DNA of 40,469 bases from Chromatiales bacterium (GTDB taxonomy: Bacteria > Pseudomonadota > Gammaproteobacteria > JAHELT01), in the NCBI GenBank assembly GCA_024644045.1, contig JAHELT010000003.1:47821-88289 (forward strand), written 5' to 3'. Positions 24,568 through 31,933 of this stretch are shown piece after piece. A program made the translations under genes and the position numbers. The stretch's first letter is position 1, and the number at the start of each line of letters is the position of its first letter. Below the pieces are notes generated by a model. The model was not told where the DNA came from. It was given only the letters and a program-made list of their open reading frames with translations, and searched no databases.

Positions 24568-25344
24568 TCAGCGCAGCTGCCCCGAGAACACCCGTGTGCG
24601 GTAGATGAAGTGCACCTGGCCCCGGCTCGCGCACCGCTCGAACAACCGACGCAGCTCCGCGCGTAACGGTGCGTGATTCGGGTGGCCTTCCGGCGGTGCG
24701 TACGACGACGACCGTACGCGCCCGCACAGTCCCTCGAAGTCGAAAGCCTGCCGGTGGTCGAAGCGCCGTTCGCTGACCAGGCCCGGTGCGAAGAAAGCCG
24801 TGATCCGCTGCGTCGAACGCCCCGCATCGTTGATCGCATGATAGTCGCAGGCGAAGGCCTGCAACGCTTCCTCGAAGCCGTGCAGAAACGGTGACGCGTG
24901 ACCGACACGCTCGTTCCAGATCAACGCGACGTGTCCGTGCGGCTTCAGCACGCGTTTGAATTCCTGCCGGCTGGCCTTGAGATCGAACCAGTGAAACGCC
25001 TGCGAGGCGCTGATCAGGCTCGCGCTGCCGTCTCGCAACGGCAGCGCCTCGGCCGTGCCGCCGACCAGCGCGAGCTTCGGGTAGCCGCGGAGAAAGCAGG
25101 CGGCGGCGCTGCGCATCGGCGCGTTGGGCTCGACTGCCTGCACCTGAAACCCGCGCTGCAGCCAGGGCTCGCTGGAAAGGCCGGTACCGGCTCCGACGTC
25201 GACGATCGGATCGTTGCGGCTCAGCCGGCAGCGCTCGATGAGGTAGTCGAATGCGGCGCCCGGATAGCCCGGGCGGTACCGCACGTAGTCGGCGACCCGA
25301 TCACTGAAACGTTGCGTCGAGTCAAAGTCGGTGCCACCGCTCAC
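24568..25344 (-). CDS. class I SAM-dependent methyltransferase
   Basis: The product is 258 aa from a GTG at 25344. It has the typical opening DFDSTQRFSDRVADYVRYRPGYP, motif I IVDVGAGTGLSS (47-58), an acidic end to strand 2 at AVEPN, and ASQAFHWFD (motif IV), which places it with methyltransferases of the type-11 group. Small-molecule substrates are usual; none can be assigned. The gene follows the last ABC permease gene by 22 bp on the same strand, so it probably belongs to that operon. No strong Shine-Dalgarno is visible. Confidence 0.88.
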   Translation of the reverse strand: MSGGTDFDSTQRFSDRVADYVRYRPGYPGAAFDYLIERCRLSRNDPIVDVGAGTGLSSEPWLQRGFQVQAVEPNAPMRSAAACFLRGYPKLALVGGTAEALPLRDGSASLISASQAFHWFDLKASRQEFKRVLKPHGHVALIWNERVGHASPFLHGFEEALQAFACDYHAINDAGRSTQRITAFFAPGLVSERRFDHRQAFDFEGLCGRVRSSSYAPPEGHPNHAPLRAELRRLFERCASRGQVHFIYRTRVFSGQLR

Positions 25345-25366
25345 GTCACCGCGTGTTCGTACACCG

Positions 25367-26059
25367 CTACTCTTCGCGCGGGCGCAGGTAGGCGAACCAG
25401 CGTTTTTCCACCTGCTTGAACACGAAGATGATGATGAACGTGAGACACAGATAGAACAGGCCGGCGGTGATGAACGACTCGAAGGGCACGAAGTGTCGCG
25501 AGTTGACGATACGTGCCGCCCCGAACAGATCGACAATCGTGATTACACCGGCCACCGCGCTGCCGTGCAGCATGAAAATCACCTCGTTGCCGTAGGCCGG
25601 CAGCGCTCGCCGGAACGCACTCGGCAGTATGATCCGGCGGTAGGTGAGCGCACTCGACATACCGCAGGCTTTTGCGGCCTCCACCTCGCCGAATGCGGTC
25701 TGCTGGATCGCGCCGCGCAGTATTTCCGAGGTGTAAGCCGCCGTGTTCAGCGCAAAGGCGATGAGCGCGCACCAGTAGGCTTCCTTGAGAATCGGCCACG
25801 CGAAACTCTGCTGCACCGCTTGGAACTGGGCGAATCCGTAGTAGATGATGAACATCTGCACCAGCAGCGGCGTTCCGCGAAAGAAGTAGATGTAGGTCTT
25901 GGGGAGCGCGGCGATCAGCGGGTTTCGCGACGCAGCGGCGATCGCGATGGGTACGGACATCACCAGCCCGACCGCGAGCGCCATGGCGACCAGCTGCACC
26001 GTGATCCACAGGCCTTCAACGTACAGCGGCAGGTTGCTGACGATGGCTTCAATATCCAT
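25367..26059 (-). CDS. polar amino-acid ABC transporter permease (HisM/ArtM type)
   Basis: The product is 230 aa with five membrane helices. The GLWITVQLVAMALAVGLV entry helix, YIYFFRGTPLLVQMFIIYYG and the EAAKACGMSSALTYRRIILPSA coupling (EAA) loop are standard for the HisM/ArtM branch of basic or polar amino-acid importers. It forms a heterodimer with the HisQ-type permease encoded 14 bp upstream. Confidence 0.93.
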   Translation of the reverse strand: MDIEAIVSNLPLYVEGLWITVQLVAMALAVGLVMSVPIAIAAASRNPLIAALPKTYIYFFRGTPLLVQMFIIYYGFAQFQAVQQSFAWPILKEAYWCALIAFALNTAAYTSEILRGAIQQTAFGEVEAAKACGMSSALTYRRIILPSAFRRALPAYGNEVIFMLHGSAVAGVITIVDLFGAARIVNSRHFVPFESFITAGLFYLCLTFIIIFVFKQVEKRWFAYLRPREE

Positions 26060-26073
26060 TGCTTACCGGAGCC

Positions 26074-26814
26074 TCATGCGCTGCGCACGCCCACGCTGTA
26101 GCGCTTGTTGAGCCAGCGCAGCCCGACGTCCGAGACCGCCGTGATGACGAGATAAAGCAGCGCCACCGCCAGGTAGAAGGTGAAGGGCTTGCGCACGGTG
26201 CCGCCCGCCTGCGCGGCGCGGAACACCATGTCCTCGAGGCCGATCACGGAGACCAGGGCGGTGGTCTTGGCCAGCACCAGCCAGTTGTTGCCGAAACCCG
26301 GGAGCGCGTGGCGCACACTGGCGGGGAAGGTGATGCGGAAGAACACCTGCGCCTTCGACATTCCGTAGGCATGGCCAGCCTCGATCTCGCCACGCGGCAC
26401 GGCGAGTATTCCCCCGCGGAACGTCTCGCCCATATAAGCGCCGAAAATGATGCCGATCGTCACTACGCCGGCCAGGAATTCACTGATCTCGATATAGTCC
26501 CAGCCGAACGCCTCGTCGCTCAGCTCCAGCAGCCAGGCGCCGAAGTTGTTGATCAGCAGCTGACCGCCGAAAAAAATGATGAACATCAGCACCAGGTCGG
26601 GCACGCCGCGGATTACCGTGGTGTACACGCCGGCGACCGCGCGTGCGGCGTTCGAATTCGAGAGCTTGGCGACCGCTGTCAGCATGCCGAGCACCAGTGC
26701 CAGCAGCAGCGACAGCAGCGCGACCTCTATGGTGAGCAGCATACCCTCGAGAATGAACGGGTAGAAGTACCCGTCGAGCACGCCGCTCAGCAGCGATGTC
26801 AGGAACTCGTTCAT
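26074..26814 (-). CDS. polar amino-acid ABC transporter permease (HisQ/ArtQ type)
   Basis: The product is 246 aa. Membrane helices surround the EAA loop EIEAGHAYGMSKAQVFFRITFPAS, and VYTTVIRGVPDLVLMFIIFFGG is the HisQ-family equivalent of the partner's RGTP segment. The start chosen (26814) gives a normal family N terminus; the frame is open 63 bp further upstream through the stem-loop after the binding-protein gene, which is unlikely to be translated. Confidence 0.93.
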   Translation of the reverse strand: MNEFLTSLLSGVLDGYFYPFILEGMLLTIEVALLSLLLALVLGMLTAVAKLSNSNAARAVAGVYTTVIRGVPDLVLMFIIFFGGQLLINNFGAWLLELSDEAFGWDYIEISEFLAGVVTIGIIFGAYMGETFRGGILAVPRGEIEAGHAYGMSKAQVFFRITFPASVRHALPGFGNNWLVLAKTTALVSVIGLEDMVFRAAQAGGTVRKPFTFYLAVALLYLVITAVSDVGLRWLNKRYSVGVRSA

Positions 26815-26848
26815 ATGTGCCTGGGCATTATCGAAGCCCGGAAACACG

Positions 26849-26875
26849 GCGCCGGCCGACGGAACCGGCCGGCGC
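26849..26875 (-). promoter_or_regulatory. strong stem-loop between binding-protein and permease genes
   Basis: GCGCCGGCCG and CGGCCGGCGC form a perfect 10-bp, all-GC stem around a 7-base loop (26859-26865), starting 17 bases after the binding-protein stop codon. There is no T-run, so it is not a standard terminator. In amino-acid and sugar ABC operons such structures protect the binding-protein mRNA from 3' decay and lower permease expression; that role is inferred here. Confidence 0.65.
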
Positions 26876-26892
26876 ACGCATTCAGGCGTTGC

Positions 26893-27675
26893 TCATTGCC
26901 CGTAAACGTCGAACTCGAAGTACTTGGCGTTTATCTTCTGATACGTGCCATTGGCGCGGATCGCCGCGATCGCCTGGTTGAACAGGTCGACCAGGTCCTG
27001 GTCCTGCTGGCGGATCGCAATACCGGCGCCTTCGCCGAAATACTTCACGTCCGTGTAGCCGGGGCCGACAAACTCCCAGTCCTTGCCGTTGTCGGTTTTC
27101 AGAAAGCCGTCCTCCATGGCCACTGAATCCGCGAGCAGCAGATCGACGCGGCCGGACACCGCGTCCAGGTAGGCTTCGTCCTGAGTGGCGTAACGCTTGA
27201 TCTCGACCGCATCGCCGAACTCTGCTGTGATGAAGTTGTCATGCGTGGTGGCGCGCTGCACGCCGACCGTCTTGCCCGCCAACGCGGCCTTGTTGATCTC
27301 GATGCCGGAACCTTTCTTGCGCGCAAACTTCGCGGGAGTCTGGTAGTACTTGTTGGTGAACGCGACCTTTTTCTTGCGCTCCTCGGTGATCGACATGGAC
27401 GCGATGATGGCGTCGTACTTGCGCCCCAGGAGCGACGGAATGATGCCGTCCCAGTCCTGCTGCACCATGGTGCATTTGACGCCGATCTCCTTGCACAGTG
27501 CGAGCGCGATGTCGATGTCGAATCCGACCAGCTGACCGGAGGTGGTCACCGAGCTGAACGGTGGATAGGCGCCTTCCACGCCGATGCGGATTTTTTTCCA
27601 GTCTTTGGCGCCGACGCTGCCCGCACTCAGTGCCAGCGCAGCCGCGGCGACAACCGCAGTGAGAACGTTCTTCAT
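26893..27675 (-). CDS. periplasmic amino-acid-binding protein (HisJ/ArgT type)
   Basis: The product is 260 aa with a signal peptide ending near VGA (residue 23). The extracellular solute-binding family 3 fold shows as IRIGVEGAYPPFSSV, GFDIDIALALC, DWDGIIPSLLGRKYDAIIASMSIT, then the GKTVGVQRATTHDNF lobe and DLLLADSVAMEDGF. The residues fit lysine/arginine/ornithine or histidine binders, but specificity needs structure. The start at 27675 is set by GGAGG six bases upstream; an ATG five codons earlier is part of the Shine-Dalgarno region. Confidence 0.94.
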   Translation of the reverse strand: MKNVLTAVVAAAALALSAGSVGAKDWKKIRIGVEGAYPPFSSVTTSGQLVGFDIDIALALCKEIGVKCTMVQQDWDGIIPSLLGRKYDAIIASMSITEERKKKVAFTNKYYQTPAKFARKKGSGIEINKAALAGKTVGVQRATTHDNFITAEFGDAVEIKRYATQDEAYLDAVSGRVDLLLADSVAMEDGFLKTDNGKDWEFVGPGYTDVKYFGEGAGIAIRQQDQDLVDLFNQAIAAIRANGTYQKINAKYFEFDVYGQ

Positions 27676-27752
27676 GCTTTCCTCCTTCATAAAAGACTTT
27701 CGCGGACGCTGTGCTTCCGCTTTGTAGTATGCGTTGCGCCCCGCGCGCCCCG

Positions 27753-28529
27753 CTATTTCAGTTTGCCTGCCTTGAACTGCCGAAACCGCTCCGATTTTGG
27801 CTGTCCGAACACCTGGTCCGGCGTACCATCTTCCTCGACGCAGCCCTGGTGCAGAAACATGACCCGCGAGGACACCTCGCGCGCGAAGCCCATTTCATGC
27901 GTGACCACCAGCATGGTGCGGCCTTCCTCGGCCAGGCCGCGCATGACTTTCAGCACTTCGCCGACCAGTTCGGGATCCAGCGCCGAGGTCGGCTCGTCGA
28001 ACAGCATCATGTCCGGCTCCATGGCCAGGGCGCGGGCGATGGCGGCCCGTTGCTGCTGGCCGCCCGACAGATGGGCCGGATAGTAGTCCTTGCGCTCGTA
28101 CATGCCGACCCGCTGCAGCACCGCTTCGGCGTGCTCGATCGCCTGTGCCTTCGACACCTTCAGCACGTGCACGGGCGCCTCGATGACGTTTTCGAGCACC
28201 GTCATGTGCGCCCACAGGTTGAACTGCTGGAACACCATGGCGAGCTTCGAGCGGATGCGCTGGACCTGATTCCGATCCTCCGGCACCGAAGTGCCGTCGC
28301 GTTTGCTGCGCATCTTGATCAGCTCGCCGTGCACGGAGACCTTGCCCGAAGTCGGGGTCTCCAGCAGGTTGATGCAGCGCAGGAAAGTACTTTTTCCGGA
28401 GCCGCTGCTGCCGAGGATTGACACCACATCGCGATCGTGGGCGGTCAGGGAGATGCCTTTCAGGACCTCCAGGCTGCCGAAGCTTTTATAGAGGTCCGTG
28501 ACCTCGAGGGCCGCTTGCTGATTGGCCAT
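27753..28529 (-). CDS. polar amino-acid ABC transporter ATP-binding protein (HisP type)
   Basis: The product is 258 aa. Walker A is GSSGSGKST (40-48), the ABC signature LSGGQQQR (154-161) and Walker B MMLFDEP (174-180), followed by the switch His in VVTHEM. The insert with [18 protein letters not shown] (71-88) is typical of HisP. It powers import by the two permeases. It is the first gene of the operon (ATPase, binding protein, HisQ, HisM, methyltransferase). A TTG one codon upstream is an alternative start. The preceding 106-bp gap has no convincing promoter. Confidence 0.95.
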   Translation of the reverse strand: MANQQAALEVTDLYKSFGSLEVLKGISLTAHDRDVVSILGSSGSGKSTFLRCINLLETPTSGKVSVHGELIKMRSKRDGTSVPEDRNQVQRIRSKLAMVFQQFNLWAHMTVLENVIEAPVHVLKVSKAQAIEHAEAVLQRVGMYERKDYYPAHLSGGQQQRAAIARALAMEPDMMLFDEPTSALDPELVGEVLKVMRGLAEEGRTMLVVTHEMGFAREVSSRVMFLHQGCVEEDGTPDQVFGQPKSERFRQFKAGKLK

Positions 28530-28638
28530 CAAACTGCCTGGTTTTGCTTGTTTTACGCGCGGCTAGTATCGCCCCAAGCGCACCGGGTGGGCAAGTTGGC
28601 TGGTTTTTACCCGCTGCCGGTATGCCCGGGGGTCGTGC

Positions 28639-29121
28639 TCAAGGGTCCGGCGCCGGCGCCGCGGGCCGCACCGGGACTTGCGAGAAGTACGCACGCCGCA
28701 GGTGCGTGTACAGCGCAAACCCCCACCAGCCGGCGATGAACAGCGCGGTCGCGAGCGTCAGCAGATCGATCAGCCTGCCAGGATCGAGCAACCGGGCGAC
28801 GTCGCCGTACGCGGCGAGCTGACTGTCGATGTAGGCCTCCAGGGTCGCCCGGTCCAGCAGCAGCAGGACGCGATCCAGGGTGTACAGTACCGCGCCCGCC
28901 ATCACGGCCGCGTATCCGATGCGGTGCGCGCACCACAGACCGAATCCGGCAGCGCAGAACAACGCAGCGTAGACCGAATGGTAGGCGATGGCGGCGACCC
29001 CGCCGCGCACCCCGCCGAACAGCGGCACTTCCGTGGTGATCGACACTGCCTCCAGCGCCGCCGATATGAGGAACAGCACCGCAGCCGTACGGAACGTGAA
29101 GCGTCCTTTTACCTTGCTCAT
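28639..29121 (-). CDS. small integral membrane protein of unknown function
   Basis: The product is 160 aa with four predicted membrane helices (about 11-29, 41-63, 67-90 and 117-138), a short basic N terminus and a Pro/Ala-rich C terminus. I recognise no family motif. It stands alone between the ABC operon and the divergent ankyrin/YHS unit. The amino-acid composition and start look normal, so I consider it a real gene, but the role is unknown. Confidence 0.65.
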   Translation of the reverse strand: MSKVKGRFTFRTAAVLFLISAALEAVSITTEVPLFGGVRGGVAAIAYHSVYAALFCAAGFGLWCAHRIGYAAVMAGAVLYTLDRVLLLLDRATLEAYIDSQLAAYGDVARLLDPGRLIDLLTLATALFIAGWWGFALYTHLRRAYFSQVPVRPAAPAPDP

Positions 29122-29233
29122 CAGGCTCTGCCCGGGTGTGTCGTCGGCATGCTAGCCCAGGCGTGATCCCACATAAAGCGCATTGCGCCGGCGTCGAGGT
29201 ACTGTCTCCAGCGCGGCGAAACACCCGCCATAT

Positions 29234-29319
29234 GTCCGTAACTGATTGATTATCATGCCGTTATGTTTTCGTCGAAAAAGCATTAGCTTTTCGCCACGTG
29301 TTTGCCGGCCGGCTCTGTT
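29234..29319 (+). promoter_or_regulatory. conserved upstream block, copy A (ahead of ankyrin/YHS unit)
   Basis: This stretch is similar to 36060-36143, the region ahead of the second YHS unit. Shared parts in order are TNACTGATT (29239), TTTTC...GAAAA (29266-29278), a GC followed by a second arm ending in CAC (29297), and GGCCGGC-TCTGTT (29307-29319). From 29266, 26 of 38 positions match copy B without a gap (counted by eye). Copy A has a perfect palindrome, TTTTCGTCGAAAA, and next to it a near-perfect one formed by CGAAAAAGC and GCTTTTCG. It reads as a promoter/operator region. Confidence 0.6.
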
Positions 29320-29368
29320 CTCATGGGCCCATCGACCACTCCGGCTGTGCGCCGGGGGAGGCAGGGCA

Positions 29369-29815
29369 ATGAAACGGCAGTTCCACGGCGCGGCAGCCGG
29401 CGTACTCGCACCTATACTCATGGTATCGAGCGTTTTCGCAGGACCGCTGCATGATGCCGCCGGGCACAACGACCTTCAGCACGTCTCCAGCCTCATCGCC
29501 GACGGTTCCGACGTGAACGAAGAGGACCATCGGGGCGAGACGCCCCTGCATCGTGCAGCGCAAAGAGGGCGCGATGCCGTGGTCGGGCTGCTCATCGACC
29601 ACGGGGCCGACGTCAATGCGAAGAGCCGAGAGGAGTTCACGCCGTTGCACAATGCCGCGTTCAACGGCCACTTTACTACCGTGGAACGCCTTATCGCGCG
29701 CGGTGCCGATGTCAATGCCCGGGACTACACGGGTCTGACCCCGCTGCGCTGCGCAGCCAGAAAAGGACACCGGGACGTCATCGAGCTGCTCGTGCAGCAC
29801 GGTGCTGTTCGCTAG
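29369..29815 (+). CDS. exported ankyrin-repeat protein
   Basis: The product is 148 aa. A signal peptide ends near VFA (about residue 27). Four ankyrin repeats follow (about 28-60, 61-93, 94-126 and 127-148), with the usual GETPLHRAAQRG, EFTPLHNAAFNG and GLTPLRCAARKG starts. Ankyrin repeats mediate protein binding; the partner is probably another envelope protein, perhaps the YHS protein encoded 77 bp downstream. GGGGGAGG lies upstream of the ATG. In some bacteria exported ankyrin proteins protect catalase or bind toxins, but no such partner is seen here. Confidence 0.88.
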   Translation: MKRQFHGAAAGVLAPILMVSSVFAGPLHDAAGHNDLQHVSSLIADGSDVNEEDHRGETPLHRAAQRGRDAVVGLLIDHGADVNAKSREEFTPLHNAAFNGHFTTVERLIARGADVNARDYTGLTPLRCAARKGHRDVIELLVQHGAVR

Positions 29816-29892
29816 CCCATGCGTGCGTTTGCATGAGTTTGTGATCGGCGTACTGTTTGGAAGTTGTCCGCCTGAGCGGCTGGAGGTGACAG

Positions 29893-30372
29893 ATGACAAA
29901 GCAACGTACCCCTTCGAAGATGACGTTCCTCGGGTTAGTGCTTTCCTTGGTTTATGCCTTCGTACCTGTGCATGCCAGTCATCCGACCGGCGTAGTCGAT
30001 GCGTCGTGGGATGGATTTGCGATCAAAGGTTACGACGTGGTCGCCTATCACACCATGGGGCGCGCGGTAGAAGGTAGCCACGACTTTTCCCACAACTGGC
30101 TAAACCTCACTTGGCAATTCGCCAGTGCTGAGCATCGTGATCTTTTTGCGGCTGACCCGTTGGCGTATGCACCTCAGTACGGTGGGTACTGCGCCTCAGC
30201 GCCCCACGTCAACGGTAAACCGGATATCGATCCGACCGCTTTTCGTGTCGTCAACCACCGCCTGTATCTGTTCTTCTCGGAAAAAGGCGCGGACGCCTGG
30301 GCCAGCGACGCGAGCGAGATCAAATCGGCCGAGAAAGTGTGGAAGAAGGTCAAGGCCGGATTGGTCCATTAG
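29893..30372 (+). CDS. exported YHS-domain protein (1)
   Basis: The product is 159 aa. A signal peptide (cut near VHA, residue 28) precedes a single YHS-type domain: GYDVVAYHTMGRAVEGS, then WQFASAEHRDLFAADP and the Cys motif YGGYCAS, followed by FRVVNHRLYLFFS. YHS domains are thought to bind metals, mostly copper or other heavy metals, but this secreted subfamily has no proven role. It shares the KVKAGL C-terminal end with the YHS protein at 36235. GGAGGT lies just before the ATG. Confidence 0.9.
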   Translation: MTKQRTPSKMTFLGLVLSLVYAFVPVHASHPTGVVDASWDGFAIKGYDVVAYHTMGRAVEGSHDFSHNWLNLTWQFASAEHRDLFAADPLAYAPQYGGYCASAPHVNGKPDIDPTAFRVVNHRLYLFFSEKGADAWASDASEIKSAEKVWKKVKAGLVH

Positions 30373-30401
30373 CCGTTCGCAGAAGCTTCGTGAGAGCCGA
30401 C

Positions 30402-31175
30402 ATGCAGCGAATTGCAGCGACATTATCGGTCTTCGTTGCGTTGGCGTTTGCGCCGGCGCAAGGCGACCATGCAGCATTGCCCGACGGTGTGAGTCCGGTG
30501 ATGGCAACCTGGCTGTGGGGCTATCACACAGTGCCGGCGTCGATAACCACGGACGGTTCGCCACGCTGGTACGCCTATCCTCACACCGATGCGAGCCGCA
30601 TTAATGATCCCCCCTGGACCGACGTGGCGGCTACGCATATCGAAACCGGCGCCACAGCGCCGGCGGTGGTGTGGCTTCACGGGTGCAGCGGCATGCCCCG
30701 TGGGCCTATCGGCTATCGCATCTATTTAATGTCGAAAGGTTACGCGCTGTTCGAGCCCGACAGTTTCGCACGCCCGGGCCGCAAACCCTGTACGGGCAAC
30801 AATCTTCCGCTGCGCCGCGAGGAGATTGCCTTCGCGCTGCGCAGGATCCGCGAGCTGCCCTGGGTCGATCAGGCACGCATTGTTCTGGCGGGCGTGAGCG
30901 AAGGCGGCCGGGCAGTCGGCGGCTGGGAACGTGCGGGATTTGCCGCGCACATCATTCTGGCGGCGGCCTGTGGAGACAAGAGCGGCCGTCCGCATGCCCC
31001 TGGCAGTGTTCCGGTGCTCGCCATCGTCGGCTCCCAGGACGGTGCCAGCTGCAATGTCACGCGTAAGGTAGGTGGTTCCAGGTCAATCATCATTCCCGGC
31101 GCACCTCACGGTATCATGGATCGAAAGGAAGTGAAGGAGGCCTTGGAGCGCTTTCTGCGCGAGTGTTGCGAATGA
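30402..31175 (+). CDS. exported alpha/beta hydrolase (dienelactone-hydrolase-like)
   Basis: The product is 257 aa. A signal peptide of about 20 residues is followed by an alpha/beta hydrolase fold: the oxyanion-hole strand VVWLHGCSG (89-97), nucleophile Ser166 in GVSEGG, acid Asp213 in GSQDG and His236 in PGAPHGI. The complete triad argues for an active enzyme on an ester or lactone; the substrate is unknown. Several cysteines (95, 130, 190, 217) may pair in the periplasm. The start lies 29 bp after the YHS gene in the same direction. Confidence 0.85.
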   Translation: MQRIAATLSVFVALAFAPAQGDHAALPDGVSPVMATWLWGYHTVPASITTDGSPRWYAYPHTDASRINDPPWTDVAATHIETGATAPAVVWLHGCSGMPRGPIGYRIYLMSKGYALFEPDSFARPGRKPCTGNNLPLRREEIAFALRRIRELPWVDQARIVLAGVSEGGRAVGGWERAGFAAHIILAAACGDKSGRPHAPGSVPVLAIVGSQDGASCNVTRKVGGSRSIIIPGAPHGIMDRKEVKEALERFLRECCE

Positions 31176-31279
31176 ACGAGAAGACCTGCGGGGAGCTTCG
31201 GTCCGGTTGTTACAGTTCCGTCGGGAGAGAGACAGATCCAGACAATTGTCCCCCAGGGTTGTCCCAGGTCGCGAATAAT

Positions 31280-31933
31280 ATGAAGTTCGCGATTTTCTCG
31301 CTGCTCATCGCATTGGCCTTGGGCGTGCTTGCCGCATCGCTGATCGCCTGGAACCACGGGCTGTCCGTCGAGTTTTTCCAGGAGTTGATACGTTCCTGGG
31401 GCATGTGGGGTGTGGTGACCTCCATCGGGCTCATGATTCTGCATTCCTTCGTACCTTTTCCCGCGGAACTTCTCGCTCTGGCCAACGGCATGATTTACGG
31501 GCCACTATGGGGTACTGCGATCACCTGGATCGGCGCCATGCTGGGCGCATCGCTGGCCTTCGCGCTCGCGCGCTCGCTTGGGCGTCCGTTCGTGAAAGGC
31601 GTGGTGGCGAGGAAGGACTGGCACCACCTGGATGAATGGAGCGGTCGCCAGGGTGTCTACGTCATACTGACGCTGCGCCTGGTACCCGTAATCGCATTCA
31701 ACTTGATCAACTACGCGGCGGGACTTACGCGAATATCCTGGTGGGCTTTCCTGTGGACAACCGGGATCGGAATTCTGCCGCTTACCGTCGTAATGGTTGC
31801 GATGGGTGATTCACTGGACCGGATTTCATGGTACCTCTGGATTCTGCTGCTGGCCGCTGCGGCCGGAGTATGGATCGTTGTTCTGCGACAGCAAAGGCGT
31901 GCAATGCCTCATTCGGAGACCGAAAAGGAGTAG
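31280..31933 (+). CDS. TVP38/TMEM64 family membrane protein (SNARE-associated/DedA-like)
   Basis: The product is 217 aa from the ATG at 31280, with about five membrane helices. The SNARE-associated domain shows as HSFVPFPAELLALANGMIYG, then GAMLGASLAFALARSLGRP and RLVPVIAFNLINYAAGLT. Members of the DedA/TVP38 group move lipids such as undecaprenyl phosphate or phosphatidylethanolamine across membranes; that is inferred for this protein. An ATG at 31172 would overlap the hydrolase stop (ATGA) but adds 36 hydrophilic residues. The gene's last 25 bp overlap the end of the convergent cyclase gene. Confidence 0.87.
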   Translation: MKFAIFSLLIALALGVLAASLIAWNHGLSVEFFQELIRSWGMWGVVTSIGLMILHSFVPFPAELLALANGMIYGPLWGTAITWIGAMLGASLAFALARSLGRPFVKGVVARKDWHHLDEWSGRQGVYVILTLRLVPVIAFNLINYAAGLTRISWWAFLWTTGIGILPLTVVMVAMGDSLDRISWYLWILLLAAAAGVWIVVLRQQRRAMPHSETEKE

